A stretch of 64,000 nucleotides of DNA from Terrimonas sp. (GTDB taxonomy: Bacteria > Bacteroidota > Bacteroidia > Chitinophagales > Chitinophagaceae). The notes below the pieces were generated by a model, which made no database searches, was not told the origin of the DNA, and saw only the letters and a program-made list of their open reading frames with translations. Positions within the stretch are counted from its first letter, which is position 1; the number at the start of each line of letters is the position of its first letter. Location: assembly GCF_003075435.1 (NCBI RefSeq), contig NZ_QCZJ01000013.1, positions 62,001 to 126,000 on the forward strand, written 5' to 3'. The position numbers and the translations under genes were made by a program. Positions 17,614-25,669 of the stretch are shown here, piece by piece.

Positions 17614-17621
17614 CAAAGGTA
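17614..17621 (-). promoter_or_regulatory. -7 element (TACCTTTG) of purQ
   Basis: It reads TACCTTTG on the minus strand, a full match to TAnnTTTG, 28 bases before the purQ start. No obvious -33 TTG was seen. Confidence 0.4.
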
Positions 17622-17682
17622 AAGGCTTATGCTGAAACAGACAATTATGAGGAACTAAGCCATAGCACCGGCATTATCCCGG

Positions 17683-18678
17683 CTATCCTTTCACGGCAGG
17701 CAACCAGATATTTAGGGTGAGAATAAAAATGATAAATAGCCAATGTATCACCAGCAGTATCCATTTCTTTTCCGCATAAAAATAGGTGTATGCATGAAAA
17801 GCCGCAAAAGGCAAAGCACATAAGATCCAGTACTCAAATGAGGAAGCAAAATTGATAAACGGAATAAGCAAAGCTATAATCAGGTATACCAGTATAAGGC
17901 TCCAGCTCTTTCTAACCTGGATAAGCATTTTAAGGATATTGCGCTGTATATAAAATCCACTTATTAAAAAAGGAATGATCAGTAAAACAATAGCAACCCA
18001 GGCCCACATATCGTATTGAAACTTAGGAATGCTTACTGATAATGACGGTAGATAGGTAAGCGGGTTCCAGTTGCCTGCGAGAAATAAAACAGCAAATAAA
18101 AAATAATAAGGCGTTAATAAGCCCAGTATTGCTATGATCCATTCACTGAGGTTAAAAGGACGCATGGAAATAAGCGCGAAGAAAACCATGAGTATAAAAC
18201 ATATAGAAGGGAAATAGAGAAATGATGTTAAGCTTATAACCAGTCCTGCATTAAATACCAGTGTTTTTGGCCTGGGATTATTGAAGAGATTACTAAGCAT
18301 TGCCCATACCCAGGCCAATAAGCTGTTAATGATAAGTGCTGATGAAAGTTGCCACCACTCGGGAAATAAAGAAGTGATTAGCACATAAGCCATTGCCGGC
18401 AGGTATGTTGCTTTGGGCAACAGCTTTTGATTGTTGATGAAGTTTGTAAAACTGATTGCCTGCGACAGAATCAGTATCAGTACTATAATAGGATAGATAA
18501 TAGGTACTTCCTTACCAAACGGCGCCAAAAAGTTGAGAAAGCGATGATAGAGAAATCCATCCGTTGCCTGCGCAACAGGAATATGCGGATGTAAAAAAGC
18601 ATAAAACTTTAATACAACGCCATAAATCAGCAAAAAAATAATATTAAGCGGTGAGTTAGTTTTGAAAGATCCGATCAC
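17683..18678 (-). CDS. polytopic membrane protein, DUF6427-like
   Basis: The 331-residue protein is almost entirely hydrophobic, with about nine to ten membrane segments and few long loops. The start MIGSFKTNSPLNIIFLLIYGVVLKF and the block HRFLNFLAPFGKEVPIIYPIIVLIL resemble the DUF6427 family of Bacteroidota, whose function is not known. Family assignment is from memory and moderately sure. It lies 10 bases downstream of the secreted 509-residue protein on the same strand, so the two genes are probably cotranscribed. Homologues often sit near undecaprenyl-phosphate or purine genes; here purQ follows on the same strand after about 100 bases. Confidence 0.75.
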   Translation of the reverse strand: MIGSFKTNSPLNIIFLLIYGVVLKFYAFLHPHIPVAQATDGFLYHRFLNFLAPFGKEVPIIYPIIVLILILSQAISFTNFINNQKLLPKATYLPAMAYVLITSLFPEWWQLSSALIINSLLAWVWAMLSNLFNNPRPKTLVFNAGLVISLTSFLYFPSICFILMVFFALISMRPFNLSEWIIAILGLLTPYYFLFAVLFLAGNWNPLTYLPSLSVSIPKFQYDMWAWVAIVLLIIPFLISGFYIQRNILKMLIQVRKSWSLILVYLIIALLIPFINFASSFEYWILCALPFAAFHAYTYFYAEKKWILLVIHWLFIIFILTLNIWLPAVKG

Positions 18679-18688
18679 AGGAATTTAT

Positions 18689-20218
18689 TTAAAAATCAAT
18701 TTTTGCAAAGCAGATATAGTTCCTGTACATACATGGCATAACAACCTGCCTTGCACCAACCTGTTTGCCATATTTAGGCAGGAACTCATAATCCTTATCA
18801 AGGTTTTTTAAAGTTGGAGAACGTTTTACATCTCCATTTCCATTAACGCTTTGTTCTGATAATAATTTTACCCTGCGCTCCTGCTGGTTATATAAAAAAT
18901 TTATTTCCCCGCCTGTATTGTAAATCATGTAAGAAAGGCTGTTGTCTGAATTGTCGTCAAACTGGCTTTTATGCAAAACATTGCTCCATTGTATGCTTGC
19001 ATCCGAATCAAAAGAGAAAACCGCGATGTTCTCGCTGTAGTAACGGGTGCTGTTACCATAATAATTCCACCTGTTCCAGGGGCTTCCGTATCCATATGGG
19101 CTCCAGTAGGAGTTGTAATACGATGAATATGGCGAAAACCCATACGGGCTATACAGGTAATCGTAACGGTTCCAGTTGCTGCCGCGTGAGGAGGTAAAGT
19201 ACAATTCGCTCACCACTAAAAATCCTCCATCTTTCTTGGGTAGCACCTGGCGGATAAAATAATCGTTGAAAGCGGTTTTGGCAGTAGTATTTTCAGACCT
19301 CGCGTTTTCTTTTAAATCATCATTGAAAACATTGTAGCTTTCCGCGGTTATTTTATTGGCATCTTTATTCCATATCGCTATATACATGCCTTCTACGTTA
19401 CCACGCTTTTGTTTAAAGTAAAGAGAGCTTAGCAGGATGTTGCGGTTAATATTATCTGCTTTAATCTTCACCTCATCAAGAAAGTTGGTTGTAAGAGGAA
19501 TATTATTTACGCTGAAGCTGTCTGCCATAGCAGGCTTCTGTACCAGGTCAACATGTGAAATATTATCCCTGCTGCCTGTTCTGCCGCATTTAGCAAAAAT
19601 AAAGTCACCATCGTTGTCTACAATAAAGTCACTAAATACAGCATCTCTCTGTTTCATTGTAACGGGTAAACGGCTTTTCTTAATAAACTCCATTTTGTCG
19701 TTATACAAGAGCGTGGTGAAAAAATAATTTTTTTCATTTCTCTTGTTGATCTTGAACACCATAATGCGTTGCTTGTTCTCACTGAAGATGGTTGAATATA
19801 TTTTATTATCGCTTGATCCTCCGATCTGTGTAGTATCAATTTCAACCGGCCCAACTAATTTTTGACCTTCTCCATCCATTTTTACCACATTGCAGTAAAC
19901 GATATTTCTTTTTTCATATTGATAGATCATATAAAAAAAGTCGTTGTAAGGAACAAAATCAACATTGATAAGCTTATCCGGAAGAAACTCAAGGTTAATT
20001 TTATTGGCAAGCTTCATATCCCCGTCAAAAATAGAAAGATCGTTTTTTGATTTATAGTTCTTGTAAATAACAATGTTACCGCCCACTTTCCCGATTACTT
20101 CAAAATTTACCTGGCGAAAATCATCTTTTGTGGGCTCGGAATAGCGGATCCGCTGGGCACAAAGGGCTATAGGCAACACAAGCAAGAACATAAAAATGGC
20201 AGAACGTATTTGCCTCAT
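18689..20218 (-). CDS. exported hypothetical protein with a Tyr/Ser/Pro-rich insertion
   Basis: The 509-residue protein has a signal peptide (IFMFLLVLPIALCAQ, cleaved near residue 22). The mature part is a run of short beta-strand units with repeated patterns such as KIYSTIFSENKQRIMVFKIN and DGDFIFAKC, suggesting a beta-propeller-like or other repeated beta fold. Around residues 352-388 there is a low-complexity insertion rich in Tyr, Ser, Pro, Gly and Trp (YSPYGFSPYSSYYNSYWSPY and on). I cannot name a family. It is followed on the same strand by the DUF6427-like membrane protein, so a role at the envelope is likely. Confidence 0.75.
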   Translation of the reverse strand: MRQIRSAIFMFLLVLPIALCAQRIRYSEPTKDDFRQVNFEVIGKVGGNIVIYKNYKSKNDLSIFDGDMKLANKINLEFLPDKLINVDFVPYNDFFYMIYQYEKRNIVYCNVVKMDGEGQKLVGPVEIDTTQIGGSSDNKIYSTIFSENKQRIMVFKINKRNEKNYFFTTLLYNDKMEFIKKSRLPVTMKQRDAVFSDFIVDNDGDFIFAKCGRTGSRDNISHVDLVQKPAMADSFSVNNIPLTTNFLDEVKIKADNINRNILLSSLYFKQKRGNVEGMYIAIWNKDANKITAESYNVFNDDLKENARSENTTAKTAFNDYFIRQVLPKKDGGFLVVSELYFTSSRGSNWNRYDYLYSPYGFSPYSSYYNSYWSPYGYGSPWNRWNYYGNSTRYYSENIAVFSFDSDASIQWSNVLHKSQFDDNSDNSLSYMIYNTGGEINFLYNQQERRVKLLSEQSVNGNGDVKRSPTLKNLDKDYEFLPKYGKQVGARQVVMPCMYRNYICFAKIDF

Positions 20219-20322
20219 TGGATATGATTTTTATGATAACTTAATTTCCTTTGCAAATTAGATGGTTTTTAGGTATTGTATATGGATTATACATTATTTT
20301 AACCAATTTGTAATTTACCTTA

Positions 20323-20330
20323 TACCTTTG
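20323..20330 (+). promoter_or_regulatory. -7 element (TACCTTTG) of kup
   Basis: TACCTTTG matches TAnnTTTG and lies 42 bases before the GTG start of the potassium transporter gene. Confidence 0.45.
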
Positions 20331-20372
20331 GCGTTTTGAATTCTGACACAGAAAGTATTAACCTGCATCACC

Positions 20373-22334
20373 GTGGGCAAACACACAAACAAAGCTACCC
20401 TTGCCGGTCTTGTTATCGCACTGGGTATAATATACGGAGATATTGGGACTTCTCCTCTTTATGTTTTCAGCGAAATCATTGCTGACAGATCTATTACCGA
20501 AGACCTCATAATAGGAAGTCTTTCCTGTATAATCTGGACAATAACCCTTCAAACAACCATCAAATATGTAATACTGGTACTACAGGCAGATAACAAAGGT
20601 GAAGGAGGAATATTTGCTTTGTATGCCCTGGTAAGGCGAAGGCGAAAATGGTTGGTTATACCAGCCATGATAGGTGGCGCGGCGCTGCTGGCAGATGGGA
20701 TGATAACACCCCCGATTACCATTACCTCCGCAATAGAGGGTTTGCAAAAGCTGCCTGCATTTCATAACCTTGATGAATATATCATTTATATTGTAATAGG
20801 TATACTTTCTTTCTTTTTCTTTCTCCAGCAATTTGGAACCGCATCCATAGGCAGGTTTTTTGGTCCTTTAATGACAATATGGTTTAGCATGTTAGCTGTA
20901 TTTGGAGCCATACATCTGTTTGATGACCTGTCTATTTTACGGGCATTTAACCCTTATTATGCTATAAAACTGCTTAGTGTAAATCCGCAGGCCCTGTGGA
21001 TATTGGGAGCGGTATTTTTATGTACTACCGGGGCGGAAGCCCTGTATAGTGATCTTGGGCATTGCGGCAGGGAAAACATACGTGTTTCATGGATTTTTGT
21101 GAAATCATGTTTACTCCTCAACTACCTTGGACAAGGCGCCAGTTTAATAAGTCATCACCTCAATGTTCCGGCGGGATCGCATGCTTCAATCAATCCTTTT
21201 TTTGACCTTATGCCCGACTGGTTTGTTTTACCGGGAGTAATTATAGCTACAGTAGCTGCAATCATCGCAAGCCAGGCCATGATCTCAGGTTCGTTTACGT
21301 TAATTGGTGAAGCAATACGGCTTAATCTTTGGCCAAGGCTGAAGATCAGGTACCCATCTGAAGAAAAAGGGCAGTTATTCATCCCTTCTTTAAACACGAT
21401 ATTGTTTATCGGTTGTGTTGGTGTAGTGCTGTATTTTCAAACCTCCTCCCGCATGGGAGCGGCATATGGACTGGCAATAATTGTAACCATGCTGATGACA
21501 ACCATTCTCTTTGCCAACTATCTTGTTAAGAACAGGGTGGCTTCCGGGTGGATATGGCTGTTTTTGGTAGGATATATTACTATTGAAGGCGGTTACCTGA
21601 TTGCATTACTGCAAAAATTTACGCATGGCGGTTATATTACGGTAATTATCGGCGGTGTAATGTTCCTGGTAATGTATATCTGGTTCAGGAGCAGAAAAAT
21701 AAAGAACCGCTATGTTGAGTTTGTAAAGCTCGAAGATTATCTCCCCATGTTGCAGGAACTGAGCAATGATCCTTCTGTGGCGAAATATGCCACTCATCTT
21801 ATTTATTTAACAAGCGCCAATAATCCTAAAGAAATAGAGCATAAGATCATCTATTCTATTCTTAACAGGAAACCCAAACGTGCAGATATATATTGGTTTG
21901 TGCATGTGGATACGCTGGATAACCCATATACCTGTGAGTACGAGGTGCAAACCATTATTCCCAATGAGGTAATAAGGGTTGAATTCAGGTTGGGTTTCCG
22001 TGTTGAGCCACGCATTAATATTATGTTCAGAAAAGTGGTGGAGGATATGGTGAAGAACAAAGAAGTAAATATTACCAGCCGCTACGAAAGCCTTCAGCGG
22101 AATAATGTTATTGGTGATTTCCAGTTTATCGTGATGGAAAAATTCCTGAGCATGGATAATGAATTGCCGTTCTGGGAAACATTGATCATGCGCGGATATT
22201 TCTGGATAAAGGAGATCAGCCTTTCGGAAGAAAGAGGTTTTGGGCTGGATGCGAGTTATGTAACGGTTGAAAAATTTCCGCTGATCGTTGCTCCCCTTAC
22301 CAACTTAAAGCTTAACCGTATTTACAAGGATTAA
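20373..22334 (+). CDS. kup: KUP-family potassium transporter
   Basis: The 653-residue protein is a secondary potassium uptake system (proton symport is the usual mechanism). The start region GLVIALGIIYGDIGTSPLYVFSE is the most conserved block of the family, and about twelve membrane segments fill residues 10-430. ADNKGEGGIFALYAL (residues about 70-84) and GGAALLADGMITPPITI are further hallmarks. The last 200 residues are a soluble cytoplasmic domain typical of Kup. The frame opens with a GTG at 20373; no ATG is available before the first conserved block, so GTG is the start. It is followed by the inverted-repeat element at 22364. Confidence 0.96.
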   Translation: MGKHTNKATLAGLVIALGIIYGDIGTSPLYVFSEIIADRSITEDLIIGSLSCIIWTITLQTTIKYVILVLQADNKGEGGIFALYALVRRRRKWLVIPAMIGGAALLADGMITPPITITSAIEGLQKLPAFHNLDEYIIYIVIGILSFFFFLQQFGTASIGRFFGPLMTIWFSMLAVFGAIHLFDDLSILRAFNPYYAIKLLSVNPQALWILGAVFLCTTGAEALYSDLGHCGRENIRVSWIFVKSCLLLNYLGQGASLISHHLNVPAGSHASINPFFDLMPDWFVLPGVIIATVAAIIASQAMISGSFTLIGEAIRLNLWPRLKIRYPSEEKGQLFIPSLNTILFIGCVGVVLYFQTSSRMGAAYGLAIIVTMLMTTILFANYLVKNRVASGWIWLFLVGYITIEGGYLIALLQKFTHGGYITVIIGGVMFLVMYIWFRSRKIKNRYVEFVKLEDYLPMLQELSNDPSVAKYATHLIYLTSANNPKEIEHKIIYSILNRKPKRADIYWFVHVDTLDNPYTCEYEVQTIIPNEVIRVEFRLGFRVEPRINIMFRKVVEDMVKNKEVNITSRYESLQRNNVIGDFQFIVMEKFLSMDNELPFWETLIMRGYFWIKEISLSEERGFGLDASYVTVEKFPLIVAPLTNLKLNRIYKD

Positions 22335-22363
22335 ATAGTTTCCCGGTTTGTAAATAAGACGGA

Positions 22364-22564
22364 TGCATTCCAAATTGTCGCATGTAGGCACCACTTCTAA
22401 AGTAGATGCCTCGTGCCTCAGCATGACAAGCAGGAGAATGTATGTTGAACAATAGAACAAATGTTCAACAACAGCACTAACGCCGAACACTGCACTGCCT
22501 TTTGTCATGCTGAGGCAGGAGGCATCTGCACATGATTACCATACACGCGAAGATTTGGAATGCA
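22364..22564. repeat. 201-bp inverted-repeat (MITE/REP-like) element
   Basis: The left arm (22364-22430) and right arm (22502-22564) are imperfect inverted copies about 65 bases long. The outermost 12 bases match exactly (TGCATTCCAAAT / ATTTGGAATGCA), and the inner parts match around TGCCTCAGCATGACAA. Between them is another hairpin, TGTTGAACA (22443-22451) with TGTTCAACA (22462-22470). There is no transposase. The right arm overlaps the first codons of the following hydrolase gene. The inner motif resembles widespread intergenic repeats with TGTCATGCTGAG that I know from this phylum. Confidence 0.75.
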
Positions 22565-23419
22565 CTCAATAAGGCTTTATCTTATCTCCGTCTTTTATTA
22601 TTTTCATGGTGTAAATATCGGATTGCATTGTCATCTACTATTTTGTATATAGCCGGAGCCATTATTCTTTTGCTGATCATAATATATTTTGTTCAGGAAA
22701 AATTCATCTTTAAGCCCGAAAAGCTGCCGGCTGATTTTAAGTTTGTATACGATGCTCCTTTTGAAGAGTTGTTTTTTGATATTGAACCTGGCGTGAGGAT
22801 TAATGGTTTACATTTTTATGTAGAAAAACCGCTTGGTTTGATATTGTATTTCCATGGCAATACACGAAGCATCAAAGGTTGGGGAAAATATGCAAAAGAC
22901 TTTTACCGCTATAAATATGATGTAGTATTGGTTGATTATCGTGGTTTCGGAAAAAGTACCGGCAAGCGCAGTGAAAGAAAGATGCTGGCCGATGTGCAGT
23001 TTATATATACACAGCTCGCCAATAAGTATAACGAACATCACATCATTGTATATGGAAGAAGCATAGGGAGCGGATTTGCGGCAAAAGTAGCTTCAGATAA
23101 CAGGCCCCGCTATCTCATTCTTGATGCGCCGTATTATAGCTTTATAAAAGTGGTGGAACGTTTTCTGCCGCTCCTGCCTGTGAAATATGTATTGCGCTAT
23201 CATTTAAGAACCGATAAGTGGATAAGAAAAGTAAACTGCCATACTTATATTCTGCATGGCACAAAAGATATGCTGATACCTATACGGCATAGCGAAAACC
23301 TGCAAAAATTAAGTCCGAATAAAATCACATTAATAAGAATAAATGGAGGAGGACATAATAATTTACCTTCGTTCCCCGAGTATCACAATTTTATAAGGGA
23401 TATTTTAAAATATGACTGA
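22532..23419 (+). CDS. membrane-anchored alpha/beta hydrolase (BEM46-like), first of a pair
   Basis: The 295-residue protein has one membrane helix (residues about 33-54) followed by an alpha/beta hydrolase domain: FHGNTRS (108-114, oxyanion region), VDYRGFGKSTG, nucleophile S177 in YGRSIGSG, then the acid in GTKDMLIP and histidine in GGGHNN. BEM46/ABHD13-type enzymes are serine hydrolases of unclear substrate, and the active site would face one side of the inner membrane. The ATG at 22532 lies inside the right arm of the inverted-repeat element, so the first 10 or so residues come from repeat DNA. Compared with its downstream paralogue it has about 15 extra N-terminal residues. It overlaps that gene by 8 bases. 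Confidence 0.85.
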   Translation: MITIHAKIWNALNKALSYLRLLLFSWCKYRIALSSTILYIAGAIILLLIIIYFVQEKFIFKPEKLPADFKFVYDAPFEELFFDIEPGVRINGLHFYVEKPLGLILYFHGNTRSIKGWGKYAKDFYRYKYDVVLVDYRGFGKSTGKRSERKMLADVQFIYTQLANKYNEHHIIVYGRSIGSGFAAKVASDNRPRYLILDAPYYSFIKVVERFLPLLPVKYVLRYHLRTDKWIRKVNCHTYILHGTKDMLIPIRHSENLQKLSPNKITLIRINGGGHNNLPSFPEYHNFIRDILKYD

Positions 23420-24248
23420 AAGGGTTAAACTACCGGTGTCTCGTAAACGAAAATGGATCAGGCTGCTGAATATCCTGCTTGTTATTTACCTGCTCATTGG
23501 GGTTGCAGCATATTTTTTCCAGGATAGATTTTTATTTCATCCTGAGATTATTGCAAAAGAAAAGAAATTCAATTTTTCTGTTCCATATAAAGAAACGAAT
23601 GTAGTATTAGATGAAGCGTATACTATGGACGTAGTTCAGTTTTTAACTGACGACAGCTTGGCAAAAGGCGTGGTATTATACTTTCATGGCAACAGGAAAA
23701 ATATCGAATGGTATGCCAAATATGCCCCGGCATTTACAAGCAAAGGCTATGAAGTATGGATGATTGATTATCCGGGTTTTGGAAAAAGTTCCGGCAAACT
23801 AACAGAGCAAATATTGTATGATTATGCTGAGCAGCTATATGTAATGGCAAAAGCAAAATACAATGCGGATAATATAATTATATACGGTAAGTCGCTCGGC
23901 ACAGGTATAGCCGCGTGGCTGGCTTCAAAAAAGTCTGCTAAACGGCTGATACTGGAAACACCGTATTACAGCATCACTTCACTTGCATCGCATTATCTGC
24001 CTGTTTACCCGGTAGGCAGGCTATTGAAATACAAGCTTCCAACTTATGCCCATATTAATATTATCAATGCACCCATCACTATATTTCATGGCACAGGCGA
24101 TAATGTAATACCATACAGCAATGCTGCAAAATTAAAATCGCTCCTGAATCCTAAAGATGAGTTTATAACTATACCCAAAGGCGAGCATAATAATTTAAGT
24201 GAATTTCCACTGTTTAAAGAGAAGTTAGATAGTGTGTTGGCCTTGTGA
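23412..24248 (+). CDS. membrane-anchored alpha/beta hydrolase, second of a pair
   Basis: The 278-residue protein is a paralogue of the preceding one: a membrane helix at 18-35, then YFHGNRKNIEWYAKYAP, MIDYPGFGKSSG, nucleophile S161 in YGKSLGTG, acid in GTGDNVIP and histidine in GEHNNLSEFP. The translation start overlaps the stop of the first hydrolase (ATGACTGA), which implies translational coupling. The two proteins align over nearly the whole length, so they arose by tandem duplication. The substrate is unknown. The C-terminus ends soon after the catalytic histidine, as in the first copy. Confidence 0.9.
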   Translation: MTERVKLPVSRKRKWIRLLNILLVIYLLIGVAAYFFQDRFLFHPEIIAKEKKFNFSVPYKETNVVLDEAYTMDVVQFLTDDSLAKGVVLYFHGNRKNIEWYAKYAPAFTSKGYEVWMIDYPGFGKSSGKLTEQILYDYAEQLYVMAKAKYNADNIIIYGKSLGTGIAAWLASKKSAKRLILETPYYSITSLASHYLPVYPVGRLLKYKLPTYAHINIINAPITIFHGTGDNVIPYSNAAKLKSLLNPKDEFITIPKGEHNNLSEFPLFKEKLDSVLAL

Positions 24249-24370
24249 TAGTATCAGTAAAAGTCCGTCGGGAAGAACTTTTCTCATCTAAGGTAAATCT
24301 GTTATGCAGCAGTTAAGCATTAGTACAAAACTCCCGTCAGGTTTCTCCCCGCGTAAAAATGATTAAACTA

Positions 24371-24389
24371 CCGCATCCGTGTTATGCGG
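24371..24389 (-). terminator. possible weak terminator of oxyR
   Basis: CCGCAT and ATGCGG form a 6-bp stem with a 7-base loop, about 40 bases past the oxyR stop. On the minus strand it is followed by TAGTTTAATCATTTTT, so the U-tract is poor. Confidence 0.35.
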
Positions 24390-24430
24390 CCAAAATGGCG
24401 GAGCATTTGAACGTCATCTGAAAAGAACCC

Positions 24431-25372
24431 TTAATACTTTATGGGTACCACATTCACCGATTGATTTTTTTTAATTTTATCAGGTATCGATTGAATAATC
24501 TCATTTTTCAATGCATCAATTAATCTCTTTTTTACAAAATCTCTTTGCACTACAATACTTACCTCCCGCATGGGAACAGGTTTTTTAAACTGCCTGATCA
24601 ACTGTAATTGTTTCGCAGGCATATCAAGTGTAGCCAGTTCTGGCAAAATAGTAATACCATCGTTCAGGTCAACCATCCTTCTTAATGTTTCTATACTTCC
24701 TGTTTCATAGTCAAAATGGCTCCCGGCTGTGCTCATTTTCCTTAACTCGCATAAGTTTTCTATCTGCGATCTGAAACAATGCCCTTCTTCCAGCAACCAC
24801 AATTTGTTGGGATCTATATCCTGTGCAAGCACATAATTTTTTTCATACAAGGCATTCTTCCGAGATACATAAGCTACCAGTTCCTCATAAAACAAAGGAT
24901 ATTCCTTTATCCCGCTTTTTTGCAAAGGGGTAACCAGTATTCCTGCATCAATAGATCCTTCGGTAAGCGATTTGATAATATTATCTGTAGTCATCTCGCT
25001 TACAATAAGCTTTACCTGCTTATACTTTGACGCAAAATTTTGTATAAAAAGCGGCAGAAGGTATGGTGCCAGTGTAGGAATAATGCCGAGCTTTAATTCG
25101 CCTGCAACTATTCCCTTTTTACTCTGCACAAGCTCGTGCATTACCTGTTTTTGTGCCAGGATGACCTTTGCCTGCTTAATAATTTCTTTTCCCATTTCAG
25201 TTGTTGCCACTGGCTGCTTTGTGCGATCAAAGATCATAATACCTAATTCCTCTTCAAGCTTCTGTATCTGCATACTCAGGGTTGGCTGGGTGATAAAGCA
25301 GCTCTCAGCAGCAAGTGTAAATTGGCGGTAGTTATCTAATGCAACAATATATTCCAGTTGGACGAATGTCAT
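24431..25372 (-). CDS. oxyR: hydrogen-peroxide-inducible activator OxyR (LysR family)
   Basis: The 313-residue LysR-type regulator has an N-terminal winged helix (TLAAESCFITQPTLSMQIQKLEEELG, residues about 19-44) and a C-terminal effector domain. The redox pair is conserved at C199 and C208 in LLEEGHCFRSQIENLC, the same positions and nine-residue spacing as in E. coli OxyR, with neighbouring H198 and R201 also kept. It should sense peroxide by forming a disulphide and activate catalase and peroxiredoxin genes; none of these is in the window. A TACATTTG -7 element lies 20 bases upstream on its strand. An unexplained terminator facing the gene is about 100 bases upstream. Confidence 0.94.
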   Translation of the reverse strand: MTFVQLEYIVALDNYRQFTLAAESCFITQPTLSMQIQKLEEELGIMIFDRTKQPVATTEMGKEIIKQAKVILAQKQVMHELVQSKKGIVAGELKLGIIPTLAPYLLPLFIQNFASKYKQVKLIVSEMTTDNIIKSLTEGSIDAGILVTPLQKSGIKEYPLFYEELVAYVSRKNALYEKNYVLAQDIDPNKLWLLEEGHCFRSQIENLCELRKMSTAGSHFDYETGSIETLRRMVDLNDGITILPELATLDMPAKQLQLIRQFKKPVPMREVSIVVQRDFVKKRLIDALKNEIIQSIPDKIKKNQSVNVVPIKY

Positions 25373-25391
25373 ATTATAGAGAAAATCTATT

Positions 25392-25399
25392 CAAATGTA
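25392..25399 (-). promoter_or_regulatory. -7 element (TACATTTG) of oxyR
   Basis: It reads TACATTTG on the minus strand, 19 bases before the oxyR ATG, a full match to the phylum consensus. Confidence 0.45.
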
Positions 25400-25476
25400 A
25401 AATTAAATCAATAAAGGAAATACGTTTTTTGTTCCGGGTACATTGATGGTAACCACTTTCAGATACAAATAAAAAA

Positions 25477-25498
25477 CCCGGCACTAGAAAATGCCGGG
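25477..25498 (-). terminator. orphan intrinsic terminator reading toward oxyR
   Basis: CCCGGCA (25477-25483) pairs with TGCCGGG (25492-25498). On the minus strand the stem is followed by TTTTTTATTTG, a textbook U-tract. No minus-strand gene ends here: the only sequence upstream on that strand is the 170-base gap before kbl. Confidence 0.75.
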
Positions 25499-25669
25499 CA
25501 TCTTGTGTAGATTTTTTCTATACCCTTTATCTATTTAGAGCAGCTAAGTTAATGAATCTGTTGTTAATAATTACTAAAATTCTGTTTAAGAGAAATCTTT
25601 TCGTCTAAAAAATGCCAATGATTATTTTTTTTAAAAAGCACGTAGGTTTGTGGCGCTAAATAACAGGTT

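Noticed and set aside
24261-24292. AAAAGT / ACTTTT inverted repeat after the second hydrolase as terminator
   Set aside because: The stem is only six A/T-rich base pairs, with a long loop and no clear T-run.
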